Shown here piece by piece: positions 36,190 to 46,372 of a stretch of DNA of 64,000 nucleotides (position 1 is the first letter of the stretch; every line of letters starts with the position of its first letter). Origin of the DNA: Symbioplanes lichenis (GTDB taxonomy: Bacteria; Actinomycetota; Actinomycetes; Mycobacteriales; Micromonosporaceae). The position numbers were made by a program, and so were the translations under genes. The stretch spans positions 248,001 through 312,000 of the forward strand of contig NZ_JAUZQD010000002.1 of assembly GCF_030709675.1 (NCBI RefSeq), written 5' to 3'. The notes below the pieces were generated by a model. The model searched no databases. It had not been told where the DNA came from and saw only the letters and a list, made by a program, of their open reading frames with translations.

Positions 36190-37017
36190 ATGGACGCGCT
36201 CATCCGCGAGAACATGCCGCTGGTCGGTCACATCGTGCGGGAGATGCTGTTCAAGGTGCCGGCACACGTGCACCGCGACGACCTGGCGTCGGCCGGTTAC
36301 GCGGCGCTGGTGACGGCGGCCAAGGCGTACGACTCCTCGCGCGGCATCCCGTTCGGCAAGTTTGCGGCGGTGCGGGTGCGCGGGGCGCTGCTCGACGAGC
36401 TGCGCGCCATGGACTGGGCCAGCCGCTCGGTGCGGGCCCGGGCCCGGCGCGCCGAGGTGGCCCGGCAGGAGCTGACCGCGCAGCTGGGGCGCACGCCCAC
36501 CGCGGAGGAGCTGGCGCAGCTGCTGGGCGTGGCCGTGTCCGAGCTGGCGACGGTCGACGACGACGTGCAGCGCGCGGCGGTGCTGTCGCTGCAGGGCTTC
36601 GCGGCCGGCACGGCCGAGGACATGGTCACCGAGCAGGCGCTGAACCCGGAGGAGATGCTGCTGCACCGCGAGCGCATCGGCTACCTGCACGACGCGGTGG
36701 CGGTGCTGCCCGAGCGGCTGCGGTTCGTGGTCGAGGCGTCGTTCCTGCGCGAGCGGCCCCTGGCCGAGGTGGCGGCCGAGCTGGGTGTGACCGAGTCGCG
36801 GGTGTCGCAGCTGCGCACCGAGGCCCTCGCCCTGCTCAAGGACGGCCTGACCCGGCACCTGGAGCAGCAGGACCCGGCGGCGGGCAAGGGCGACGGGGTT
36901 GTGGCCCGGCGGCGGGCGGCCTACGCGGCGCAGCTCGCCGGCCGCTCGACCATGGCGACCCGCCTGGCGGTGACCGACGCGCAGGGCGTGCACGTGGCGG
37001 CGAAGTACGCGGCCTGA
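36190..37017 (+). CDS. FliA/WhiG-type sigma-70 family sigma factor
   Basis: 275-aa sigma factor with region 2 (DDLASAGYAALVTAAKAYDSSRGIPFGKFAAVRVRGALLDELR), region 3 (RAEVARQELTAQLGRTPTAEELAQLLG) and region 4 (LPERLRFVVEASFLRERPLAEVAAELGVTESRVSQLRTEAL). The RGALLDELRAMDW segment is typical of FliA/WhiG (sigma-28) rather than ECF sigma factors. In zoospore-forming Micromonosporaceae such sigma factors direct flagellar or sporulation genes; here this is inference, because no flagellar genes are in the window. GAGGGGG precedes the ATG by 5-6 nt. A basic Ala-rich tail extends past region 4. Confidence 0.85.
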   Translation: MDALIRENMPLVGHIVREMLFKVPAHVHRDDLASAGYAALVTAAKAYDSSRGIPFGKFAAVRVRGALLDELRAMDWASRSVRARARRAEVARQELTAQLGRTPTAEELAQLLGVAVSELATVDDDVQRAAVLSLQGFAAGTAEDMVTEQALNPEEMLLHRERIGYLHDAVAVLPERLRFVVEASFLRERPLAEVAAELGVTESRVSQLRTEALALLKDGLTRHLEQQDPAAGKGDGVVARRRAAYAAQLAGRSTMATRLAVTDAQGVHVAAKYAA

Positions 37018-37051
37018 GGGCACCCCTCAAAGAACAAACCGGACAAAACCA

Positions 37052-37816
37052 CTAAACCCGGGTCAGCACCCGCGGCCCGGCGGCGGTGATCGCGACGGTG
37101 TGCTCGGAATGGGCGGTGCGCGAGCCGTCCGCCGAGCGGATCGTCCACCCGTCCCCGTCGAACATGATCTTGTCGGTGGTGGCGCACAGCCACGGCTCGA
37201 TCGCGATCGTCAGGCCCGGCTCGAGCAGCATGCCCCGCCCGGCCCGGCCGTCGTTGGGCACGTGCGGGGCCTCGTGCATGGTGCGGCCCAGCCCGTGCCC
37301 GCCGAACTCGACGTTCACGCCGTAGCCGTAGCGGCGGGCGACCGCCCCGATCGCCGCGGAGATGTCGCCGAGGTGCCCGCCCGGGCGGGCGGCGGCGATG
37401 CCGGCCTCCAGGGCGACCTCGGTGGCCTCGATCAGGTGCAGGTCGGCCGGGTCGGGCCGGCCCACGACCACCGACACGGCGGCGTCGGCGACCCAGCCGC
37501 CGATGCCGACCGCCATGTCGATGCTCAGCAGGTCCCCCTCGGCCAGCACGTGCGGGCGGGGCAGCCCGTGCAGGACGGCGTCGTTGACCGACAGGCACAG
37601 CACGTTGCGGAACGGGCCGTTGCCGAACGACGGCGCGTAGTCCCAGTAGCAGGACTCGGCGCCGCGCGCGGCGATCCGGGCGCGGGCGGTGTGCTCGAGC
37701 TCCATGACGTCCAGGCCGACGGCGGCGGTGGCCTTCAGCTCGCGCAGGAGCTCGCCGACGAACCGGCCGGCGACGGCCATCTTCTCGATCTCGGCGGCAC
37801 TCTTGAGCTCGATCAC
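37052..37816 (-). CDS. map: methionine aminopeptidase, type I
   Basis: 254-aa metalloprotease that removes the initiator Met. All five metal ligands are recognised: the two Asp of SIDMAVGIGGWVADAAV, His of GGHGLGRTMHEAPHVPN, Glu of IAIEPWL and Glu of HSEHTVAIT. The length is that of the simple type I enzyme without the N-terminal zinc finger. The open frame runs to 38155 into the ABC-F gene; GTG 37816 is chosen because VIELKSAAEIEKM is the family start. It converges with the sigma factor gene and is divergent from the ABC-F gene, 148 nt away. Confidence 0.95.
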   Translation of the reverse strand: MIELKSAAEIEKMAVAGRFVGELLRELKATAAVGLDVMELEHTARARIAARGAESCYWDYAPSFGNGPFRNVLCLSVNDAVLHGLPRPHVLAEGDLLSIDMAVGIGGWVADAAVSVVVGRPDPADLHLIEATEVALEAGIAAARPGGHLGDISAAIGAVARRYGYGVNVEFGGHGLGRTMHEAPHVPNDGRAGRGMLLEPGLTIAIEPWLCATTDKIMFDGDGWTIRSADGSRTAHSEHTVAITAAGPRVLTRV

Positions 37817-37964
37817 CGGCCCACTGTAATTCGGTTGCGGCGCCGGGAGGAAACGGGCATCGTGGCGGGCGTGTGATACCGACCCGGCCCCGGCCGCAGC
37901 CCAGCGCTGACGGCAGACGGGGCCGCCGTGTCCGGACGTCACCACTCCACGGAGGCACCCCCTC

Positions 37965-39548
<1,584 letters not shown>

Positions 39549-39560
39549 AATCATGGGGGC

Positions 39561-40535
39561 ATGAGCGGTCTGGTGCCCCGGCAGAGTCATCCCGGCACGG
39601 TCGCCGTCGGGGGCAGCGCCGAGCAGGTCACCGAGGCGTGGCTGGCCAACCGGCGGCTGTCGCCGCACACCCGGGAGGCGTACCGGCGCGACGTGGGCGG
39701 CTGGCTCGCCTGGTGCGCCGAGCGGCAGCTCGACCCGCTGCGGGCCTCGTTCCTGGACGTCAACGCCTACGCGCGGGGCCTGGAAGCCGCGCTGCTGGCG
39801 CCCTCCACGGTGGCGCGCAAGCTGTCGGGGCTGTCCAGCTGGTACGACTTCCTGCTCAAGCTGCGCGCCGTCGACGCGAACCCGGTCGGCGGGGCGGACC
39901 GCCCGTACGTGTCGCGCGACCACTCGTCGACCGTGGGCCTGACCGCCGAGGAGGTCGACGCGCTGCTGCTCGCCGCGGGACGCGAGAGCGGGGCGACCGC
40001 GGTGCGGAACCGGGCCGCACTGACCCTGCTCGCCGACCTGGGCCTGCGCGTCGGCGAGTTGTGCAGCCTCGACGTCGCCGACCTCGGCGTCGAACGCGGG
40101 CACCGCAGCCTGCGCTTCGTCGGCAAGGGCGGCCGGGCGCGACGGCGGGCGCTGACCCCGGACGCGGCGGCGGCGCTGGACGCGTACCTGGAGGAGAGAG
40201 CCGCCGCCGAGGGCACCCGGCCGGACCGGCTCGACGGACCGCTGCTGGTCACCGCGGGCGGGGGGCGCCTGGACCGGCACGCGGTCTTCCGGCTCGTGCG
40301 GCGCCTGGCCCGCGCGGCCGGCATCCCCGGCTGGGAGAAGCTGTCGCCGCACTCGCTGCGCCACGCCTTCGCCACGACCGCGCGCGCCGAGGGGGTCGCC
40401 CTGGAGGACGTGCAGGACGCCATGGGCCACGCCGACCCGCGCACCACCCGCCGCTACGACCGTGACCGTTACAACCTGGATCGTGACCCTTCGTACACAC
40501 TTGCGGCGGCCCGGACCCGGCGCAGCGCGACCTAG
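39561..40535 (+). CDS. tyrosine recombinase (XerC/D-like)
   Basis: 324-aa integrase. The N-terminal SAM-like DNA-binding domain has TEAWLANRRLSPHTREAYRRDV; the catalytic domain has Arg in LGLRVGELCSL, His-x2-Arg in HSLRHAFATTA, the late His in MGHADPRTTRRY and the nucleophile Tyr in the same segment. Length and composition match chromosomal Xer recombinases, which resolve chromosome dimers, but it may instead be a stand-alone phage-type integrase. No attachment site, transposase or phage genes are nearby. It follows the ABC-F gene by 12 nt and precedes uppP. Confidence 0.9.
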   Translation: MSGLVPRQSHPGTVAVGGSAEQVTEAWLANRRLSPHTREAYRRDVGGWLAWCAERQLDPLRASFLDVNAYARGLEAALLAPSTVARKLSGLSSWYDFLLKLRAVDANPVGGADRPYVSRDHSSTVGLTAEEVDALLLAAGRESGATAVRNRAALTLLADLGLRVGELCSLDVADLGVERGHRSLRFVGKGGRARRRALTPDAAAALDAYLEERAAAEGTRPDRLDGPLLVTAGGGRLDRHAVFRLVRRLARAAGIPGWEKLSPHSLRHAFATTARAEGVALEDVQDAMGHADPRTTRRYDRDRYNLDRDPSYTLAAARTRRSAT

Positions 40536-40594
40536 GCGACCCCCTATTCTCGACCCGGGTCAGGGCACGACGATCACGGGACGCGAGGCGTGGG

Positions 40595-41431
40595 TTGAAC
40601 ATCTTCGAAGCGGTACTGCTCGGCGCGGTGGAAGGATTCACCGAGTTCCTGCCGATCTCCAGCACCGGGCACCTGACCATCCTGGAGAAGCTGCTCGGCT
40701 ATCGGATCGACGACCCGGACATCACCGCGTTCACCGCGATCATCCAGTCCGGCGCCGTCCTGGCCACGCTGATCTTCCTGCGCAAGGACATCGCCCGCAT
40801 CGTCCCGGCCTGGCTCAAGGGCGTGTTCAACAAGGCGCACCGCGACAACGCCGACTACCGCTTCGGCTGGGCGGTGATCCTCGGCTCGATCCCGATCGGC
40901 ATCGTCGGCCTGCTCTTCCAGGACGACATCGAGACCACGCTGCGCAGCCTGTGGTTCGTCGCCGGCGCGCTGATCCTCTACAGCTTCGTCATGTGGTTCG
41001 CCGACCACGCCGCCACCGGCGTGCGGCACGCCGAGGACGTCACCTGGAAGGACACCCTGATCATCGGTACGGCCCAGTGCCTGGCCCTGATCCCCGGCGT
41101 GTCCCGCTCCGGCGCCACCATGACCGCCGGCCTGCTGCGTGACTTCGACCGCGTGACCGTCACCAAGCTGTCGTTCTTCCTCAGCGTCCCGGCCCTGTTC
41201 GGCGCGTCGGTGCTGCAGACCGCCACCGAGTACGACAACATCGCCGGCGGCGTCGGCTGGGCCCCCACGATCGTGGCCACCGTGGTCAGCTTCGTCGTCG
41301 GCTGGCTCGCCGTCTCGTGGCTGCTCAAGTTCATCGCCAAGCACTCGTACTCGATCTTCATCGGCTACCGCCTCGTGCTCGGCAGCGTGCTCATGGTCCT
41401 GCTCGCCACGAACGTCATCGAACCCAAATAA
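40595..41431 (+). CDS. uppP: undecaprenyl-diphosphatase
   Basis: 278-aa integral membrane enzyme of the UppP/BacA family that recycles undecaprenyl diphosphate for cell-wall synthesis and confers bacitracin tolerance. Signature motifs are VEGFTEFLPISSTGHLTIL (Glu-rich motif with Ser) and PGVSRSGATMTAGLL (the PGxSRSxxT motif with the catalytic Arg). About eight hydrophobic helices are visible. The start is an unusual TTG at 40595 giving MNIFEAVLLGAVEGF. It lies 59 nt after the recombinase gene; a hairpin follows. Confidence 0.95.
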   Translation: MNIFEAVLLGAVEGFTEFLPISSTGHLTILEKLLGYRIDDPDITAFTAIIQSGAVLATLIFLRKDIARIVPAWLKGVFNKAHRDNADYRFGWAVILGSIPIGIVGLLFQDDIETTLRSLWFVAGALILYSFVMWFADHAATGVRHAEDVTWKDTLIIGTAQCLALIPGVSRSGATMTAGLLRDFDRVTVTKLSFFLSVPALFGASVLQTATEYDNIAGGVGWAPTIVATVVSFVVGWLAVSWLLKFIAKHSYSIFIGYRLVLGSVLMVLLATNVIEPK

Positions 41432-41442
41432 ATCGACGTTTG

Positions 41443-41471
41443 TTGTTCTATGCCCCCTCGGCGGTTAGCGT
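41443..41471 (+). promoter_or_regulatory. promoter candidate for the P450 gene
   Basis: TTGTTC (41443-41448) and TAGCGT (41466-41471) are separated by 17 nt, 36 nt before the P450 ATG. The -10 sits inside the loop of the uppP terminator hairpin. Confidence 0.35.
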
Positions 41472-41500
41472 AGCGTTACGTCGCGCTCACGCCGAGGGGG
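41453..41500 (+). terminator. terminator of uppP with 11-bp stem and 26-nt loop
   Basis: CCCCCTCGGCG pairs perfectly with CGCCGAGGGGG and is followed by TTTC. The loop is long for a terminator and contains the P450 -10 hexamer, so this may also act as a regulatory structure. Confidence 0.6.
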
Positions 41501-41507
41501 TTTCTGC

Positions 41508-42722
41508 ATGCTCGACCGCCTCCCGCTGTTCCCGTTCCGCAGCCCCGCCGGCGACCCGTTCACCCCCGTCGGCGCCGAGCAGCTGCGCGCCCTCGACGGG
41601 CCGGTGACCCGAGTGCGGCTGCCCGCCGGCGGCTGGACCTGGCTGGTCACCCGGCACGAGGACGTCAAACAGATGCTGCGCTCCGACGCGTTCAGCGCCG
41701 ACATGTACCGGCCCGGCTTCCCGCTGCTGCGCCCCCTGCCCCCGCAGAGCCCCGAGGGCCGGCGCGGCGGCTTCATCCGCATGGACGGCCCCGCCCACCT
41801 GCGGCTGCGCCGCATGCTCACCGCCGAATTCATGATCAAGAACGTGCGGCGCCTCGAACCCCTGATCACCCGGACCGTGGACGACGCCCTCGACCGGCTC
41901 GCCGCCGGCCCGCGCCCGGCCGACCTGGTCGCCGAGTACGCCCTGCCGGTCCCGTCGCTGGTCATCTGCCACCTGCTCGGCGTCCCCCACGCCGACCACG
42001 ACTTCTTCCAGCGCCACAGCCGGATCCTCACCGACCGCGCCGCCGCCCCCGCCCCACTGCGCGACGCCATCACCGCCCTGCGCGTCTACCTGGGCACCCT
42101 CATCGAGACCAAGCGCACCAGCGGCCGCCCCGGCGACGACCTGCTCGGCCGGCTGGTCAGCGACCGCGTGCGCACCGGCGAGCTGGAGATCGGCGAACTC
42201 ATCGGCATGGCCCTGCTCCTGCTGGTCGCGGGGCACGAGACCACCGCCAACATGATCGGCCTGTCGGTGCTGCTCCTGCTGCAACGCCCCGAGCAGTGGC
42301 AGCGGCTGCGCACCGCCCGCGAGGCCGGCCTCGACGCGCTGGTCGACGAGCTGCTGCGCTACCTCACCGTCGTGCGCACCGGCATCCCCCGCCAGGCCGT
42401 GCGCGACACCACCGTCGGCGGCCGCCGCATCGCCGCCGGCGACCCCGTCACCGCCCTGCTCTCCCTGGCCAACCGCGACCCCGCCGTCTTCGACCACCCG
42501 GGCGACTTCGACCCCTACCGCGACGCCCGCCAGCACCTCGCCTTCGGCCACGGCGTCCACCAGTGCATCGGCCAGCCCCTGGCCCGCGCCGAACTGCGCA
42601 TCGCCCTGTCCCGCCTCGCCCACCGCCTGCCCGGCCTGCGCCTGGCCACCGACCCGGCGAGCCTGCGGACCCGCGACACCGCCATCGTCCACGGCCTCGC
42701 GGAGCTGCCCGTCACCTGGTGA
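41508..42722 (+). CDS. cytochrome P450 (CYP105-like)
   Basis: 404-aa soluble bacterial P450. The I-helix motif LLLVAGHETTANMIG has the acid-alcohol pair used for O2 activation, the E-x2-R of the K helix lies in DELLRYLTVVRTG, and the heme loop is AFGHGVHQCIGQPLARAEL, where Cys is the thiolate ligand. No fused reductase domain and no ferredoxin or reductase gene lie adjacent, so redox partners come from elsewhere. Such enzymes hydroxylate xenobiotics or secondary metabolites; the substrate is unknown. ATG 41508 follows the hairpin by 7 nt. Confidence 0.93.
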   Translation: MLDRLPLFPFRSPAGDPFTPVGAEQLRALDGPVTRVRLPAGGWTWLVTRHEDVKQMLRSDAFSADMYRPGFPLLRPLPPQSPEGRRGGFIRMDGPAHLRLRRMLTAEFMIKNVRRLEPLITRTVDDALDRLAAGPRPADLVAEYALPVPSLVICHLLGVPHADHDFFQRHSRILTDRAAAPAPLRDAITALRVYLGTLIETKRTSGRPGDDLLGRLVSDRVRTGELEIGELIGMALLLLVAGHETTANMIGLSVLLLLQRPEQWQRLRTAREAGLDALVDELLRYLTVVRTGIPRQAVRDTTVGGRRIAAGDPVTALLSLANRDPAVFDHPGDFDPYRDARQHLAFGHGVHQCIGQPLARAELRIALSRLAHRLPGLRLATDPASLRTRDTAIVHGLAELPVTW

Positions 42723-42730
42723 CCGGGGGG

Positions 42731-43141
42731 TCACGGGAGCGGGCCGTACTTGGCGTGGGGGGCCCGCACGGCATAGGCCCAGACCTGGTCGCCATAGGAC
42801 CAGCGCCACCAGCAGGGAGTCCAGGGGACCAGACCGGCTCCGGTCAGAGCCTCGGCGAGCTGGGGCAGGTCGGGCAGGGTGGCGTCGCCGCGGACCGCGG
42901 TCAGGTCGACCGTGCCGCCGGTGGCGTGGGTCGCGGCGGTGCTGTGACCGGCCACGACGACCAGGCGTACGTCGCGGGGCAGGGCGCTCTGGGCGACGAC
43001 GAGGCGTTCGACGACACCGAAGCGGAGCCGGGCCGGGGCGGTCACGCGCAGCGGGGCGGTCGTGGCCACGTCGACGAGGCGGTCGCCGGACTCGCGGACC
43101 TCGACGGCGGCGACGCGCGGGTCGGACGGCGGCACGGGCAT
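42731..43141 (-). CDS. VanX/M15-like protein with degenerate active site
   Basis: 136-aa protein resembling the catalytic core of D-Ala-D-Ala dipeptidases (M15D). THATGGTVDLT matches the HxxGxAxD zinc motif (His and Asp ligands), and PCWWRWSYGDQVWAY corresponds to the C-terminal EWWHF/WSYGD block. In active enzymes that block supplies the catalytic Glu and a zinc His; here the EWWH positions read CWWR, so both are lost. It is also shorter than active family members (around 200 aa). It is probably a non-catalytic homologue, or a decaying copy. GTG 43150 is an alternative start. It converges with the P450 gene. Confidence 0.65.
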   Translation of the reverse strand: MPVPPSDPRVAAVEVRESGDRLVDVATTAPLRVTAPARLRFGVVERLVVAQSALPRDVRLVVVAGHSTAATHATGGTVDLTAVRGDATLPDLPQLAEALTGAGLVPWTPCWWRWSYGDQVWAYAVRAPHAKYGPLP

Positions 43142-43194
43142 GCGGGACACCCCGGCAGGGTCACCGGGGCGTCTGCAAAAACCCTGCAGCCCGG

Positions 43195-46100
43195 CTACAA
43201 CGCCGGCAGCGGCAGGCCGGTGAGCTCGGTGTACTCGCGGGACCCGTACGCGCGGAAGGTGTCGATCGCCTCGGTGCGCGCCCGGCCGGCGCCCGCGTGA
43301 TCACCGCGCGCCGCCGCCAGCTCGGCAAGGTCACGCACGGTCCGCGCCCAGAACAGGGTGGCGCCCTGGGCCTGGAAGATCCGCGCCGCCGCGGTCAGGG
43401 CGGCGCCGGCCTCGTCCAGGTTACCGACGGCCAGATCGAGCTCGCCGAGGGTGCGCAGAGCCATGGCCTCGGCCCACTTGTCGCGTTCGGCGCGGTGCTC
43501 GGCCAGCGCCTGCTCCAAGGGCGGGCGGGCCTCGGCCAGGCGCCCGGAACGCACCCACACCTTGGCCAGCGCCCGGCGGCAGAACGCGGTCAGCTTCGCG
43601 TCGCCGAGCTCCGCACAGATCGACAGCGCCTGCCGCAGCACGTCCTCGGCTTCGGCGTACCGGCCCTGCGCGCGGTGGGCGAGCGCGATCGAGCGCAGCG
43701 CGAGCGCCTGCCCGCGGACAGCCCCGGCCCGCCGGTACGCGGCCAGCGACGAGGCCAGCGCGGTGTCGGCGGCCGCCACGTCACCGCGCTCGAGATGCAC
43801 CGAGCCGATGAGCCGGGCGACGTGGCCCACGGCCCGGTCGTCGCCCAGCCGCGCGGCGAGCCCGGCCGCCTGGGCCAGGAAGTGCTCGGCCTCGGGCAGG
43901 TAGCCCTGTTCGCGGGCGGCCAGCCCGATCGCCGCGAGGGCGCTGGCCTGGCCGCGTTCGTCGCCGAGGTCGCGGAAGCGTTCCGCCGCCTCGGTCAGGT
44001 GCCGGCGCGCGGCCGGATAGTCGTCCTGCTCGTAGCGGACCTGACCCAGGCACGCCAGCAGCACCGCCTCGCCGTGCACGTCCCCGGCCCGCCGGACCGC
44101 GCCCAGCGCCGCCCGGTGCGCGCGCTCCCACAGATCAGGGACGCTGTGCAGCACGTACGTAGAACTGCACAGCACCGCGGCCAGAGCCAGCGCGTGCCGG
44201 TCGAGCCCGAACTCGGCGGCGCGTTCGACCGCCGGCACGAGCGAGGTCTGCTCCGCGTCGAGCCACCCGCGCGGGTCGGCCAGCGCCTCGGAGAGCGCGC
44301 CGGAATCGACATCGGCGGAGGCAAGGAGGAAGGGCGCGACGGGCAGGATCATGCCGGACGTGGCGTGGTCGGTGATGTGCTCGCTGAGCCGGTCGAGCAC
44401 CGCGGACCACGCCCCCGCCACCCGGGCGGTCGCGGCGACGAGGATGTCGCGCGGCTCGAGCTGCTCGGCCTGCTCACGCGCGTAGATGCGCACGAGATCG
44501 TGCAGCCGGTAACGCACGTGCCCGGTCGCGTCGACGTACGTGTAGTCGACCAGGTGCGCGTCGACGAGGCCTTCGAGGATCCGCTCGGCCTCCACCACCG
44601 GCACATCGAGGGCGTACGCGAGCACCCACGACCGGAAGTCCGACAGGCCCAGCTGCCCGAGCAGGTGGATCGCCGTGCGGACCCGCGGGTCGAGCCCGGC
44701 GAAGCTGAGCCCGATGCTGACCCGCAGCCGCTGGTCGCCGGCGGACAACTCGTCGAGGCGGCGCCGTTCGTCGCGCAGCCGGTCGGCGAGCAGGCCGGCC
44801 GTCCACTGCCGCCGGGTGGCCAGGCGCGCACCTGCCACGCGGACGGCCAGGGGCAGGTTGCCGCACGCCGCCACGATCGCCGCGGCGGCCGCCGGGTCGG
44901 CGTCGATGCGCTCGGCGCCGGCGACCCGGGCCAGCAGGGCGGTCGCCTCGGCGGTGGGCAGCAGGTCCAGCTCCTGCAGGCGAGCGCCGTCGAGACCGGC
45001 GAGCCGGGCGCGCGAGGTCACCAGCACCGACGACGTGCCGCTGCCCGGCAGCAACGGCCGGACCTGCCGCTCGTCCGCGGCGTCGTCGAGCACGATCAGC
45101 ATGCGCCGGGAGGCGAGCAGCGTGCGGTACGCGTCGACGCGCTCGCCCGTACCGTCGGGAACCGCCGCCTCGGGACGCAGCGCCCGCAGGAAACGCCCCA
45201 GGATCTCCGCCGGGGAGGCCGGGGTGTCGGTGTTGCCGCGCAGGTCGGCGTGCAGCTGACCGTCCGGATAGCCGCCGGCGACGCGATGCGCGACGTGCAC
45301 GGCGAGCGCGGACTTGCCGACCCCGCCCGGCCCGAGCAGCGCCACCACCGCCGGCCCGGGCGCGGCCAGCCGGTCGCCGAGCTGCGCGACCAGGTCCGTA
45401 CGCCCGGTGAAGTCGGCTGAGTCCGGCGGCAGCTGCGCCGGGATCAGCCCGCCCACCGCCGCCGGGGTGACGGTGTCACCGCGCAGCAGGGCGTCGTGCA
45501 GCGCGGTGAGCTCGGCCTCGGGCTCGATGCCCAGCTCCTCGACCAGCGTCTCGCGGCCGCGCCGATAGACCGCCAGAGCCTCCGCCGTACGCCCGGAGCG
45601 GTGCAGGGCCAGCATCAGCTGCCGCCGCACCGGCCCCCGCGTGGGGTGCGCGCCGACGAGCACGGTCAGCTCCCCGACCAGTTCCGCGGTGCGCCCCAGG
45701 GCCAGGTCGGCCTCCACCCGCGCCTCGGTGACGGCGAGCCGCTGCTCGTCGAGGCGGGCGGCCTCGGCGGCCAGCACCCGGCTGCGGACCCCGCCGAGCG
45801 CCGGCCCGTGCCACACCGCGTCGGCGGCCCGGAACGCGTCGGCCGCCTCCTGATGCCGCCCGGCCCCGGCCGCGGCCCGCCCCCGCGCGACCAGCCGCTC
45901 GAACTCGTCCCGGTCCAGGCGGGCGGACCCGAGCCGGATCAGGTAGCCGGGCGCGCGGGTCACCACGATCGCCGGCGGATCGTCGTGCAGGGCGCGGCGC
46001 AGCGCGGACACGTACGTCTGGATGAGCGCCCGCGCCGTGGCCGGCGGATCGTCGTCCCACAGGATGTCGACCAGCCGGTCGGCGGGCACCACCCGGCCCG

Positions 46101-46206
46101 CCTCGAGCAGCAGCGCGGCGAGCAGGGTGCGCACCTTGGTGCCCCCGACGCCCAGCGGCGTGCCGTCGTGCGCGACCCCGACCGGCCCGAGCAGCCGGAA
46201 CTCCAT
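43195..46206 (-). CDS. AfsR/SARP-family transcriptional regulator with NB-ARC and TPR domains
   Basis: 1003-aa regulator. Residues 1-90 are an OmpR-like DNA-binding domain (FRLLGPVGVAHDGTPLGVGGTKVRTLLAALLL), 95-245 the bacterial transcriptional activation domain, and 265 onward an NB-ARC ATPase with P-loop LLGPGGVGKSALAVHVAH at 291-308 and LIVLDDAADERQVRPLLPG. The C-terminal 350 residues are TPR repeats (AEHFLAQAAGLAARLGDD and similar). Such proteins activate antibiotic or development genes in response to unknown ligands. No biosynthetic cluster is next to it, apart from the P450. A weak hairpin follows the stop. Confidence 0.93.
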   Translation of the reverse strand: MEFRLLGPVGVAHDGTPLGVGGTKVRTLLAALLLEAGRVVPADRLVDILWDDDPPATARALIQTYVSALRRALHDDPPAIVVTRAPGYLIRLGSARLDRDEFERLVARGRAAAGAGRHQEAADAFRAADAVWHGPALGGVRSRVLAAEAARLDEQRLAVTEARVEADLALGRTAELVGELTVLVGAHPTRGPVRRQLMLALHRSGRTAEALAVYRRGRETLVEELGIEPEAELTALHDALLRGDTVTPAAVGGLIPAQLPPDSADFTGRTDLVAQLGDRLAAPGPAVVALLGPGGVGKSALAVHVAHRVAGGYPDGQLHADLRGNTDTPASPAEILGRFLRALRPEAAVPDGTGERVDAYRTLLASRRMLIVLDDAADERQVRPLLPGSGTSSVLVTSRARLAGLDGARLQELDLLPTAEATALLARVAGAERIDADPAAAAAIVAACGNLPLAVRVAGARLATRRQWTAGLLADRLRDERRRLDELSAGDQRLRVSIGLSFAGLDPRVRTAIHLLGQLGLSDFRSWVLAYALDVPVVEAERILEGLVDAHLVDYTYVDATGHVRYRLHDLVRIYAREQAEQLEPRDILVAATARVAGAWSAVLDRLSEHITDHATSGMILPVAPFLLASADVDSGALSEALADPRGWLDAEQTSLVPAVERAAEFGLDRHALALAAVLCSSTYVLHSVPDLWERAHRAALGAVRRAGDVHGEAVLLACLGQVRYEQDDYPAARRHLTEAAERFRDLGDERGQASALAAIGLAAREQGYLPEAEHFLAQAAGLAARLGDDRAVGHVARLIGSVHLERGDVAAADTALASSLAAYRRAGAVRGQALALRSIALAHRAQGRYAEAEDVLRQALSICAELGDAKLTAFCRRALAKVWVRSGRLAEARPPLEQALAEHRAERDKWAEAMALRTLGELDLAVGNLDEAGAALTAAARIFQAQGATLFWARTVRDLAELAAARGDHAGAGRARTEAIDTFRAYGSREYTELTGLPLPAL

Positions 46207-46325
46207 CTACGGCCTCCGTCGGTGCCGGCCCTGTCGTCGCAGCGCACTGTACTGCCGGGCCGGGCCTACGGCGAAATTGCAGAGAAGGTCCAGCGTGGAG
46301 GAAGAGGCTGTGCGTTCACGGGGGC

Positions 46326-46350
46326 GGTGGGGCGGCCCGGCCGCCCCACC
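46326..46350 (-). terminator. hairpin terminator of the MerR-HEAT operon
   Basis: GGTGGGGCGG pairs with CCGCCCCACC across CCCGG, a perfect 10-bp stem starting 23 nt after the regulator stop on the minus strand. Confidence 0.6.
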
Positions 46351-46372
46351 GTGGGCTCTCACCGTGACGTGC

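Noticed and set aside
43150..43169. CCCCGG/CCGGGG hairpin as terminator of the SARP gene
   Set aside because: Only 6 bp, and it overlaps the start region of the M15-like gene; too weak to list.
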